Shown one piece after another: positions 35,659-43,688 of a DNA stretch of 58,951 nt. The notes below the pieces were generated by a model that saw only the letters and a program-made list of their open reading frames with translations, was not told the origin of the DNA and did not search any database. The DNA comes from Planctomycetota bacterium (GTDB taxonomy: Bacteria; Planctomycetota; Planctomycetia; Planctomycetales; Planctomycetaceae): assembly GCA_027623235.1 (NCBI GenBank), contig JAQBVJ010000032.1, positions 1 to 58,951 on the forward strand, in the 5' to 3' direction. The first letter of the stretch is position 1, and every line of letters begins with the position of its first letter. Both the position numbers and the translations under genes were made by a program.

Positions 35659-35757
35659 GCGGCTTCGTCATTTCGCAACGGAAACTGTCGAAGGAGCGGG
35701 CTCAACTTCGACTCTTCGGAATTCGCATTTCAGGACCAGCGTCCGCCTGGTCCCGGG

Positions 35758-36120
35758 TCAAACTTTGAGAGCCGCAACAGCCTCTTCCAGGCTGCCGTGA
35801 ATCTCCCACAACTTGTCGAGGTGCGTGACTTCCAGCACCTCCAGGCAGTACGGACTCAGTCCGCTGATCGCGAACCGGCCACCGGGAACGCTGTTGGTTC
35901 GATTCCAGACTCGGAACAGGACTTCGATAAACGATGACCCGAAAAACCGAGTGTACTGCATGTCGATAATGACTCGCGGCGGGTCGGCTGCGGCTGCGGT
36001 GTCCAGAACGAGAGCCCGGATGGATTCGAGGATCTGTTCGTCGAGGTTCTCGAATTCTGAACCGAGACAGATACACGTCACTCCATCCCGTTTTTCAATT
36101 GTGGGAGCGATGCCTGCCAT
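35758..36120 (-). CDS. STAS-domain protein (anti-sigma-factor antagonist-like)
   Basis: A 120-residue single STAS domain: VTCICLGSEFENLDEQILES, PPRVIIDMQYTRFFGSSFIE (the loop where SpoIIAA proteins carry the phosphorylated Ser, here FFGSSF instead of DSSGL), and GRFAISGLSPYCLEVLEVTH. The role is probably protein-protein switching with an anti-sigma or kinase partner not encoded here. It lies in a minus-strand run between htrA-like and polymerase-like genes, gaps of about 100 bases on each side. Confidence 0.85.
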   Translation of the reverse strand: MAGIAPTIEKRDGVTCICLGSEFENLDEQILESIRALVLDTAAAADPPRVIIDMQYTRFFGSSFIEVLFRVWNRTNSVPGGRFAISGLSPYCLEVLEVTHLDKLWEIHGSLEEAVAALKV

Positions 36121-36233
36121 CAGTCCGAATTACCTTGCCTGAGGGGGCTTAAAGAGAATCTCTCATCAGGAATCAGTGAGAAATTTGATACTACCCGTAG
36201 AATTCCGGTTGTCAACGACATCCTGGACGACCG

Positions 36234-37409
36234 TTACTTTGAACTCGTTTGAGGCATCTCGGTCAGCGTCATTTGAAAGTCGTGCTCAAGCTGGCCGCGG
36301 AGCACGGTGAACGTCACTTGATCTCCGGGACGGTGTTGCGAGAGCACGTGAACAAGCTCGCCGAGGCTGTTCACTTTCTGCCCAGCGATGGCCACGATGA
36401 GGTCCGCCTGAAACTGTCCGTCGCTTCTCCATTCGAGCGAAACCAGACCAGCTTGATCGGCCGGACCGCCCGGAGCGACCTGGACCACCATCACGCCAGG
36501 CAGTGCCACAACCTGCCCGTCGGAATTGTAAACTCGCGGGTTGTTTCGCAGAGCGACGCCCATCCACGGGCGGGAAATCTCACCGTCCCGCACCAGGTCC
36601 GGGACCGCCACATTGACCAGGTCGACCGGGACCGCAAAGCCGATTCCGTGAGAACCGCCGGATTCACTGACGATCGCCGTGTTGACTCCGATGAGACGCC
36701 CGGCGCTGTCCAGCAGTGGGCCTCCGGAATTTCCCGGATTGATCGCCGCGTCTGTCTGAATCGCCCCGTAAAGCTGAGTCCGATCGGTACCAATCTTCCG
36801 GTTCAGTCCGCTGATGATCCCCGTCGTGAGTGTATGGTCAAACTCGTAAGGACTTCCGATCGCGAAGACCTTCTGTCCAACTCGCAAGTCGTCCGACGAA
36901 CCAATCTGGATTGGCAGCAGACGAGCCGCGTCGGCCTCGATCTTGAGAACCGCGAGATCGGTCAGCGGATCAAACCCGACCAGCCGCGCCGGATAGCTGG
37001 TGTTGTCCGCCAGCGTCACAGTTGCGGCCTGAGCATCCTCGATCACGTGCAGGTTCGTAACAATGTGCCCTGCGTTGTCCCAGACAAAACCACTTCCCGT
37101 GCCAGCCGGAGTCCGGCGAATGTCAGAAGTGAAAATGTTCCGGTGAATTGCCTCAGTCGTGATGTGGACGACCGATGGCGAGACCTTTTCGAAAAGCTCA
37201 ATCGTTGTCTTTTCGTCTTCGGCAAAGTCCCCGCGAGGTGTCACGGTTCGTGACTCAGCTCCGGGGCTGAACAGCGGCGAGAGTCGAAAGACCTGGCGAT
37301 AAACGAGCACACCGACGAGACCGAGCAACAGGACGATCAACCAGGTGTTGATCGCCGATCCTCGAGGTGCAGTCGGCAGCGGGCGGGGTGAACTCGAAGT
37401 TCGGGTCAT
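36234..37409 (-). CDS. HtrA/DegP-type serine protease with PDZ domain
   Basis: A 391-residue membrane-anchored protease. The signal anchor is at residues 22-38 (TWLIVLLLGLVGVLVYR). The trypsin-like triad is His121 (VTNLHVIED), Asp151 (DPLTDLAVLKI) and Ser228 (NPGNSGGPLL). One PDZ domain follows from about residue 290 (VMVVQVAPGGPADQAGLVSL...VNSLGELVHVL). It should degrade or refold damaged envelope proteins. The start is 16 bases from the stop of the upstream gene, so these two are co-transcribed. Confidence 0.93.
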   Translation of the reverse strand: MTRTSSSPRPLPTAPRGSAINTWLIVLLLGLVGVLVYRQVFRLSPLFSPGAESRTVTPRGDFAEDEKTTIELFEKVSPSVVHITTEAIHRNIFTSDIRRTPAGTGSGFVWDNAGHIVTNLHVIEDAQAATVTLADNTSYPARLVGFDPLTDLAVLKIEADAARLLPIQIGSSDDLRVGQKVFAIGSPYEFDHTLTTGIISGLNRKIGTDRTQLYGAIQTDAAINPGNSGGPLLDSAGRLIGVNTAIVSESGGSHGIGFAVPVDLVNVAVPDLVRDGEISRPWMGVALRNNPRVYNSDGQVVALPGVMVVQVAPGGPADQAGLVSLEWRSDGQFQADLIVAIAGQKVNSLGELVHVLSQHRPGDQVTFTVLRGQLEHDFQMTLTEMPQTSSK

Positions 37410-37425
37410 GGTACTCCAGTCCGTG

Positions 37426-38241
37426 TCAGCTCAGTCCGGAAATTCTGTCGTTCAAGTTTTCCATGGCTGTCAGGAATCGAAGCCGGGTTTTCTCAGGCAG
37501 GTCCTGAAAACTGTCAATGACGATTTCTGTCAGTAGCCGGTCCGAACGCTCGATCGCGGCTGTCACCCGTTTGACCGCCTGTTCCGGAGACAGGCCGCGT
37601 GGCGAGTGATCTTCGCCGTCGGATGATCGAGGAACGCTCCCCGCATCCGACCGGAACGGGGCGTAATTCGCGTTCGAATCCGTTTCGGCCCCTCCTGCTA
37701 CGACGCCGATTCGATTTGCGCTGGCCTGACTTTCCTCGAGAGAATCAGAAGTCGAGCGAATGCCGTCGGACTCACCGTACGGCGGCTCGGGAACGCGTTC
37801 CAGTAGCGGCTCGCCGTAACCCGGCTCGGCCGCTTCCTGATCGAAGCTGAGGTCCGCTTCGGCGTCGATCGTCAGGTCCTCGCCGCGCTGCATCCGCCGC
37901 CAGGCCTTCATCTCGGCGACGGTGGCTTTGTTTTCCTGAGCCCAGGCCAGGCACTCGGACGAGTCCGACCACGTGACGCTCACGTAAAAGTGCGACCACT
38001 TCAGTTCGGAGTAATCATCGGCCACATCGGCGAACGATTCCCACACGCGGCGACGCTGGTAAATCTGGTCTCCGCTGAGTCCGATCAGTTGCCCGAAGTC
38101 CGCATCGGTGCGGCCTTTGGCGTAGCGCTCCGTCCAGCGGGCCGCACATTCGCCGACTGTCCAGTTGCAGCTGCTGATCGCCTGGCGGGCGGAAAAGATG
38201 AGTTCCTGTTCGGTCTCGGCAGTGGAAATCGCTGTGCTCAT
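37426..38241 (-). CDS. Unknown protein with possible N-terminal DNA-binding helices
   Basis: A 271-residue soluble protein I do not recognise. Residues 15-95 are helical (WTVGECAARWTERYAKGRTD, DFGQLIGLSGDQIYQRRRVW, YSELKWSHFYVSVTWSDSSE) and by pattern recall the helix-turn-helix part of ParB/DUF3102-like proteins. Residues 125-215 are acidic, Ser/Pro-rich and probably disordered. A C-terminal helical pair (SPEQAVKRVTAAIERSDRLL, LPEKTRLRFLTAMENLNDRI) follows. It sits 16 bases upstream of the HtrA-like gene and may regulate it. The DNA-binding suggestion is weak. Confidence 0.6.
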   Translation of the reverse strand: MSTAISTAETEQELIFSARQAISSCNWTVGECAARWTERYAKGRTDADFGQLIGLSGDQIYQRRRVWESFADVADDYSELKWSHFYVSVTWSDSSECLAWAQENKATVAEMKAWRRMQRGEDLTIDAEADLSFDQEAAEPGYGEPLLERVPEPPYGESDGIRSTSDSLEESQASANRIGVVAGGAETDSNANYAPFRSDAGSVPRSSDGEDHSPRGLSPEQAVKRVTAAIERSDRLLTEIVIDSFQDLPEKTRLRFLTAMENLNDRISGLS

Positions 38242-38731
38242 GAGTCAGCCTCGATGCTGGTTCGACCGCCGCAGCACTTTGGAGCTTCTTCGAGAAAGCT
38301 GTGACCCAACGATCACAAAAATTTCCCGGACGAAGGACAAAGCGGGAGCGGAGGGAAGCTGGTGCGACTCGGGATCACTCCGTTGACCGTACAGCTTCAA
38401 AGAGAGAGGACGGAAGGTTGCTTCCCGTGCTGCGTCGGCAAAGTCGCCAGCAGACAACATCAGGAAAAACAAAAAAGGGCCTCCGGTGCCCTCGATCCCG
38501 CCAGCCTGGCGGATAACGAGCACGAGACAACTTGCGGCGTCCCGGACCTCCGTGAAATGCGAGCTCAATGAGCAACGCGGGTCGGGATGTTACCTGCCGT
38601 CGCCTCGATTTTCTACCGCCAATCCCGGATTCCGCCGACAGATCAAAGAGGATTTCTGGATAGCGATTCAGGCATCTGTGCCCGTTCGTGGACTTGAGCA
38701 CTCTCACTAATCGCAACAGCAAACTTTCCAA
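38242..38731. other. Gene-free stretch of 490 bases with a likely terminator
   Basis: Between two minus-strand genes. Except for the hairpin at 38462-38491 I see no coding or repeat content. It should hold the promoter of the 38241 gene. Confidence 0.5.
38462..38491 (-). terminator. Probable rho-independent terminator (minus strand)
   Basis: On the minus strand AGGGC...GCCCT forms a 5-base GC stem with a 7-base loop, followed immediately by TTTTTTGTTTTT. It is about 240 bases after the FHA/GYF gene and about 225 before the next start, so it may end that transcript or attenuate the next one. Confidence 0.55.
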
Positions 38732-40348
38732 TTATTCTGAAGCGAGACGGAAGCTGACTGTGTTCGGCCCGGCTTTGATTTTCGCATGAAGTCCGCTGGT
38801 CTCGGACGAACGAAACCGGATGGGAATCGTTCCCGGTGGAAGATCGACCACTTCCTCTTCGGCTGTTTTTTCGGGAGTGACTTCACCCGGCATGCCAGTC
38901 TCAATTGTCGATGGTTCGGTGCCTTCGAAGTCGCGCTGGTTCCGGTACTGCCGCTGCAGTTCCTTCGTCACGAATTCGGCTTCGATACCACTCGGCATGA
39001 GGCTGACGTTGTAGTTGCCGGGTTTCAGACCGCCGCGCAGGGTCGCAATTTCGAAGCGGCCGTTTTCGTCGAGATTGGCCGAAGCGCCCCAGCCGGAGTT
39101 CGGTTCGACGAATGTGATCGTTGCCTCTTTGAGCGGGCGACCGTCCAGCTGGATCTCTCCGCCGACGTAGGCCTCGTGCTGGTCACCTCCGGAAAGCATC
39201 AACCACACGGCAATCGCTGCGACAAGGACGCCTGCCGAGACACGCGGACGGGCCATCAAATAAGCCTGAACGGAAACCACAGGGGTGGCGATCTTCTCAC
39301 GCCAGCGCGCTCGCTCGACGGGTTGCGGTGCTGGTTGGAGCGGCGGCAACGGTGGAAGCGGAGGCGGTGTGGCCGGAGTTGTTTGTCGGGATCGAGGAGG
39401 CGACAGCGTCTCCGCGTTGATCGCTGGCGGCGAGGCGGACTCGGGATGAGGATCGGCGAATCGGGTGTCCTCGAAAATCGAATCGTCCTGGAAGGAGTCA
39501 CCATCCGATCCGGTTGAGAAGATGCCGGAAATCTCGCGGGCGCGAACCCAGACGTCGGAACCGGGGAGCCTGATGGAATCTTCGGGCAGAAGCAGTTCCG
39601 CCTGAGCGAGCTCGGCCAGTCCGTCCAGGTCGACGGGGCCAAACTCCGAACCGCTGTGCCGGTAATACCAGCCAGCCTGTGGCAGCTTCTCGACATCGAC
39701 TGTCGTGTCAGGCCGATCTTCGCTCGACTCCACTGCCATTTCATCGACAGCCGCAACGGCATCGCGAAACACCGAAGGGGCGGTCACCGTTCCGGCCTGC
39801 GTCGGCAGGATTGTGTCCCCCTGTGACTCCGGCGGTTTCGACTTTTCACCGGAGCCGACCGCAGCCGTCTCGAACAGTTGATCGAATTTCCCGGCCGGCT
39901 TCCATTGAGTGCCGGTGACCGCACGCACCTGGTCATCGGGCTGCAGTTCACCTCGCTGTGCCATGCCGGCCAGTTCGTCCCACGGCATTGGTCCCAGCTC
40001 CATCCCCGCCAGTCGGACGAACCAATCGTCGCTCACTTCTGCTTTGTGGATCGGTGCGGTGCCGCCGGCGAATGTCACGTGAAACCGGTAGCCGCCAATC
40101 TCGACGATGTCGCCTTCGTGCAGTCTTGCCGAATCCACTTTGCGACCATTCACCAGAGTTCCGTGCCGGCTCAGATCGCGAACAGTCAGACCGGACGCGT
40201 CCGATTGGAATTCGCAGTGGACCGAAGACACAGTCGGGTCGTCAAACTGAAAATCCGCGCGTCGACGCGAACGGCCAATCAGGATCGACGGGCGGTCAAT
40301 CAGGATCTTTTCGTTGCCATCGATCCGGATGAGAGCCGGAAATGCCAT
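38732..40348 (-). CDS. FHA - GYF - GYF - transmembrane - carboxypeptidase-regulatory-like protein
   Basis: A 538-residue signalling-type protein. Residues 10-95: FHA domain (SILIGRSRRRADF, VSSVHCEF, SRHGTLVNGRK). Residues 108-160 and 226-278: two GYF_2 domains (DDWFVRLAGMELGPMPWDEL; GWYYRHSGSEFGPVDLDGL). A Pro-rich linker (TPATPPPLPPLPPLQPAPQP) follows, then one helix at 371-386. The outside part (EAYVGGEIQLDGRPLKEATI...NLDENGRFEIATLRGGLKPG) matches the planctomycete carboxypeptidase-regulatory-like domain normally found as a separate lipoprotein. It could link an outside signal to phospho- and Pro-peptide binding inside. ATG 40348 is chosen for the FHA start; ATG 40399 is possible. Confidence 0.8.
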   Translation of the reverse strand: MAFPALIRIDGNEKILIDRPSILIGRSRRRADFQFDDPTVSSVHCEFQSDASGLTVRDLSRHGTLVNGRKVDSARLHEGDIVEIGGYRFHVTFAGGTAPIHKAEVSDDWFVRLAGMELGPMPWDELAGMAQRGELQPDDQVRAVTGTQWKPAGKFDQLFETAAVGSGEKSKPPESQGDTILPTQAGTVTAPSVFRDAVAAVDEMAVESSEDRPDTTVDVEKLPQAGWYYRHSGSEFGPVDLDGLAELAQAELLLPEDSIRLPGSDVWVRAREISGIFSTGSDGDSFQDDSIFEDTRFADPHPESASPPAINAETLSPPRSRQTTPATPPPLPPLPPLQPAPQPVERARWREKIATPVVSVQAYLMARPRVSAGVLVAAIAVWLMLSGGDQHEAYVGGEIQLDGRPLKEATITFVEPNSGWGASANLDENGRFEIATLRGGLKPGNYNVSLMPSGIEAEFVTKELQRQYRNQRDFEGTEPSTIETGMPGEVTPEKTAEEEVVDLPPGTIPIRFRSSETSGLHAKIKAGPNTVSFRLASE

Positions 40349-40450
40349 CCACGTGTCCGAACAATTCCGTGAGGGAGACTCAAATGCGAGGACACCCATC
40401 TTCAGAACACTTACGTACAATCTCAAGCAGCTCCTCCGAAATGCAGACCG

Positions 40451-40482
40451 TTGAGTGAAAGTTCCCTTGAGTGAAAGTCCGC
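40451..40482. repeat. Short tandem repeat before the ATPase gene
   Basis: TTGAGTGAAAGTTCCC is followed directly by TTGAGTGAAAGTCCGC, a 16-base unit repeated twice with two differences, ending 2 bases before GTG 40484. Confidence 0.6.
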
Positions 40483-40483
40483 T

Positions 40484-41377
40484 GTGCCCTCCCGCGTTGA
40501 TCAGCTGCACCGTTTCGAGCGGCTCGGCCTGAACTGGAATCCGTTTCGAACGGTCGCCACTTCAGAGAAGCCGGATGTCTACATCCCCGATCTTTACCGG
40601 ACGACAGCACTCGCTCGCGACGTCGCGTTGACGGATTCGCCATTCACGCAGGTCATCGGGCGGGCAGGTCACGGCAAGTCAACCTTCCTGACTGCCGTCG
40701 CAGACGCACTCGACAAGGCCGGCGTCCCGGGCGAGTCGCACTACCTGCAGCCCTTGCTGTGGACCCGCGTCGCCGTTCCCGGACCGGATGTCCGCGTTCT
40801 GATCCTCGACGAAGCGGAGCGGTTGTCGTGGTGGAATCTCAGTTCATTATTGCGATGGACTCGGCGTGGAGGCCGGCTGATCGTCTCCTCGCATCGCGAT
40901 CTGTCCGGCCGGTTCTCTCATTCCGCGTTACGCCCGGTGACGATTACTTTTCCTGTGGTCACGGTGGAAGGATTGCAGGAGTTCTTCCTTACCCGGCTGC
41001 GCTGGGCGGGACACGTCGATGGCCGATTCGACCTGACGACCGACGGCGCCGACTGGTTGCTCGCTGTCAGCGAAGGCAACCTGCGCGTCGTCGAGGCGGT
41101 TCTGTACGAGATCTTTCAGGTCGCTGCGGATGAGTTCGTGTCCTGTCCTGGGTCGTCAGCCGGCCAGTCGGCGCCGCTCCGAATTGACTCGGAAAGACTC
41201 AACCCGCTTGAGGAATTCGCAAAGCGACGCGCGGCGTTCGAAGCGGAAGGCAACATTCCATTCAGTCGGTTGCGTCTGCTGACGCAGTCGATCAGGACAG
41301 CGAGAGAAAAAATCGCCGACTGGCTTTCGGGTCGAACTTCCACGCCAGGTCCAGCTGAGCGTGAACTTCCCAGATGA
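40484..41377 (+). CDS. AAA/ExeA-like ATPase
   Basis: A 297-residue P-loop ATPase. The N-terminal FERLGLNWNPFRTV resembles the ExeA/GspA-type opening. Walker A is VIGRAGHGKST (residues 58-67), Walker B VLILDEAER (105-113), sensor-1-like RLIVSSHRDLS. LAVSEGNLRVVEAVLYEIFQ is a sensor-2/lid helix. No transposase partner of TniB type is present. The GTG at 40484 is the best start and is divergent from the FHA/GYF gene across 135 bases. Its 3' end overlaps the convergent gene at 41292 by 86 bases. Role unknown; it may be a partner of the FHA/GYF protein. Confidence 0.75.
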   Translation: MPSRVDQLHRFERLGLNWNPFRTVATSEKPDVYIPDLYRTTALARDVALTDSPFTQVIGRAGHGKSTFLTAVADALDKAGVPGESHYLQPLLWTRVAVPGPDVRVLILDEAERLSWWNLSSLLRWTRRGGRLIVSSHRDLSGRFSHSALRPVTITFPVVTVEGLQEFFLTRLRWAGHVDGRFDLTTDGADWLLAVSEGNLRVVEAVLYEIFQVAADEFVSCPGSSAGQSAPLRIDSERLNPLEEFAKRRAAFEAEGNIPFSRLRLLTQSIRTAREKIADWLSGRTSTPGPAERELPR

Positions 41378-41684
41378 TGTTGATCAGGTGCCCGGCGTAG
41401 CTGATGGGACCGTCGGGAAGCTGGCAGGAAAACGGGAATTCCTGTTCGCCAGGGAAAATTTCACCTTCGAACAGCGTCTGCTCGAAAACGGACTCGGCGT
41501 CGCGATCGCCGGTCCCTTCGGTGTGCCAGCCGATCGTGATGAAAAGTTTCCGGCACTTGATCATCTCGTCAGCGGACATTCTCACCTTGCCGCTGATGAT
41601 GCCGCCCTGCGGACGATGCGCGACCAGATCCTGCTCACTCCACGGGCCCGGATCCAGTTCGATGTCGAGAGTCGGTTTTGCCAT
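41292..41684 (-). CDS. Arrestin-like domain protein
   Basis: A 130-residue beta-rich protein: IISGKVRMSADEMIKCRKLF, LFITIGWHTEGTGDRDAESV, FPGEQEFPFSCQLPDGPISY, AGHLINIIWEVHAQLDLAWK. This pattern (LPDGPxSYxGxLIxIxWxV) is that of arrestin-like/Spo0M-like domains. No signal peptide. Its start overlaps the stop of the upstream gene (TGATG), so the two are translationally coupled. Its 3' end lies within the convergent ATPase gene. Confidence 0.7.
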   Translation of the reverse strand: MAKPTLDIELDPGPWSEQDLVAHRPQGGIISGKVRMSADEMIKCRKLFITIGWHTEGTGDRDAESVFEQTLFEGEIFPGEQEFPFSCQLPDGPISYAGHLINIIWEVHAQLDLAWKFDPKASRRFFLSLS

Positions 41685-42334
41685 CAGACTTCCTCACGAT
41701 GCGGTGCGATGCGGGCCGCGACGCTCAGTTCAAAACTGGAACTGTAGTCCGGCCAGCCAGCGACGTCGGTGTGAACTTCGATCCGCCAGGACACCTTGTT
41801 ATCCGGCGCCGAAAACGTGTGCATCCCCTCTTCGGGAATCTCAAATTCAAAGTGACCGCGGATGCAGTCAGGCGGGGAAATCTCTCCCGATACGTCGAGC
41901 GTTTCCTTGACGGTGTAGACGTCGTGAGTCTGCGTGTGAGTGCTGGTGCCCTGCGTGTACTCGACCCATTCGCGGCAGACGAGTGTCACGTTGACCGAGT
42001 TGATGCTGGCCGTTTTCTTGACGCGCTGCACGAGCTCGCCGGAGAGCGTTTCTCCGAGATAAAGCGGTGACGCGGAGATCGTGATCGACGGTGGTTCGAG
42101 CTGCATCGAGGCCAGACACTTCTTGACGGCTCCGCCCACACACAGAAGACCAATCAACATTAAGACGCCTCCGAAAATCATCCCTCCCGTTTCACCGTCC
42201 AGCCCTAACGCTGTGCCGACACCACCGAAAATCAGTCCGAGCACGATCAGCAGGATGACGCCGGTCGAAGCCGACTGCCCGACCATGGTCACGTTCGATT
42301 GACGCGGCTCCGCGGAAGGAAACACGGTCGACAT
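41684..42334 (-). CDS. Membrane protein with arrestin-like C-terminal domain
   Basis: A 216-residue protein. Two hydrophobic helices, about residues 22-42 (STGVILLIVLGLIFGGVG) and 49-67 (GGMIFGGVLMLIGLLCVGGA), are followed by a beta domain (ITISASPLYLGETLSGELVQ, SVNVTLVCREWVEYTQGTST, GHFEFEIPEEGMHTFSAPDN, VSWRIEVHTDVAGWPDYSSS) of the same arrestin-like type as the next gene. The pair may form one complex at the membrane. The stop overlaps the downstream start (TGATG). Confidence 0.7.
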   Translation of the reverse strand: MSTVFPSAEPRQSNVTMVGQSASTGVILLIVLGLIFGGVGTALGLDGETGGMIFGGVLMLIGLLCVGGAVKKCLASMQLEPPSITISASPLYLGETLSGELVQRVKKTASINSVNVTLVCREWVEYTQGTSTHTQTHDVYTVKETLDVSGEISPPDCIRGHFEFEIPEEGMHTFSAPDNKVSWRIEVHTDVAGWPDYSSSFELSVAARIAPHREEV

Positions 42335-42421
42335 GGCAGCTGATCCTGTCTGTGAGAATTAATAAGCCGAAGAGGCTGTGATTGTTTCTGCAGGCCGGAT
42401 CAAGCGGATCGCCGCTCACGG

Positions 42422-43585
42422 CTACCGCTTATTGAAAAAGATCACCAGATTCTTTGTCTGCCGAGCGGCCGCGACGATGTCGACTTTTCCGTCACCGTTC
42501 AAGTCGGCCGCTTTGATGTCCTCGACGGCGACCTTCTCTGCGGAGATTCGCGTTTCGCGCCACTCCTTTCCGTCCTTGTCGAGCGGAGTAAACATCTTGA
42601 TGCCGGGAACGCCCGGATCATTCATCGCTCGCCAGCCGACGACAATCTGATCGGAACCCACACCGAGAAAATCCGCACAGGCGAGTGCGTGGCCATCCTT
42701 CAGCGCTTCGTCGAGCACCTTGACAGGCTGCCAGAGGTCGCCTTTCTTTGCCGGCTCTGCATAAACAGCCGATGTCGATCCGTGTTTGGGTTCCACAGTC
42801 GCGATGAACCGCCGGCCGCTGGGCAGTTTTCCGTCGCGAATCTCACCGGCGAACTTCGTCGTCAGCTGAGTTGCTGCCCACTCGCCGTCTTTCCTGTCAA
42901 AGTGCCAGACGCCTTCTTTGCCGGCGATGATTAATTCCTCTTCCTCATCGTCGTCCCAGTTGACCGGATGAAAGTTGTGAGAGAGGTGCAGAAAGTCGCA
43001 GACGACACCGAACTTCCATTCGTCCTTCGGGTTCTTCGGCATGAAATACTCGAGCACTCGCAGCCCCGCGCCGTCACCATCGACGCTGCCGCGGCCCCGC
43101 AGCGGCTTCACGATCAGCTGGTATTGATTGTTCAGGCCGCGGACCCAGTGCATCCGATGCGTGCTCGGTTCGTTGTGCAGCCGTACCGGCGTCCAGAGCT
43201 GCGTGCGGTCTTCCGGCGGGATCAGATAAAAGACCGCTCCATCCTTGAGACTCTCGCGGTAATTCCATTGCCCGCCGACAGCGATCTCGCACTTGCCGTC
43301 ACCGTCGATGTCCCGGGCCGTGATGCAGACATTGTCGCGGACCGTCAGGTCGCGCGCGATGATGTGCTTTTTCCACGAGGGATTTTCGTACCACTGAAAC
43401 GTCTTCTGATCGGCGAGGACGATGTCCGTCTTTCCGTCCCCGTTCACGTCGGCCATCTGCAGACCGTAGCCGATATCGATTTTGTCGATCTCGACGGCCT
43501 CCCATTGGAACTCGGGAATCGTCTCGGCAGAGACTCCCGCTTCAAGGCCGATCACCAGTAGCAAAGTCAGGTGGAGTTTTCTCAT
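42422..43585 (-). CDS. Exported FG-GAP/VCBS repeat protein
   Basis: A 387-residue protein with signal peptide (LHLTLLLVIGLEAGVSAE). Calcium-type repeats of FG-GAP/VCBS kind are clear: MADVNGDGKTDIVLADQ, ARDIDGDGKCEIAVGGQ, NWDDDEEEELIIAGKEGVW and AADLNGDGKVDIVAAARQ, giving a beta-propeller of about 6-7 blades. Such proteins are abundant and secreted in planctomycetes; the ligand is unknown. It lies downstream of the esterase gene with a gap of about 100 bases, same strand. Confidence 0.85.
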   Translation of the reverse strand: MRKLHLTLLLVIGLEAGVSAETIPEFQWEAVEIDKIDIGYGLQMADVNGDGKTDIVLADQKTFQWYENPSWKKHIIARDLTVRDNVCITARDIDGDGKCEIAVGGQWNYRESLKDGAVFYLIPPEDRTQLWTPVRLHNEPSTHRMHWVRGLNNQYQLIVKPLRGRGSVDGDGAGLRVLEYFMPKNPKDEWKFGVVCDFLHLSHNFHPVNWDDDEEEELIIAGKEGVWHFDRKDGEWAATQLTTKFAGEIRDGKLPSGRRFIATVEPKHGSTSAVYAEPAKKGDLWQPVKVLDEALKDGHALACADFLGVGSDQIVVGWRAMNDPGVPGIKMFTPLDKDGKEWRETRISAEKVAVEDIKAADLNGDGKVDIVAAARQTKNLVIFFNKR

Positions 43586-43688
43586 GGCGAGATTCTCTTC
43601 AGGGAGACGTGAAAGAAGGACCGAAGCGAGCCGGTCGAAGGTCTCTCACATTCTGCGCGTAATGCGGCAGGCATGCCACACGCCGGGA

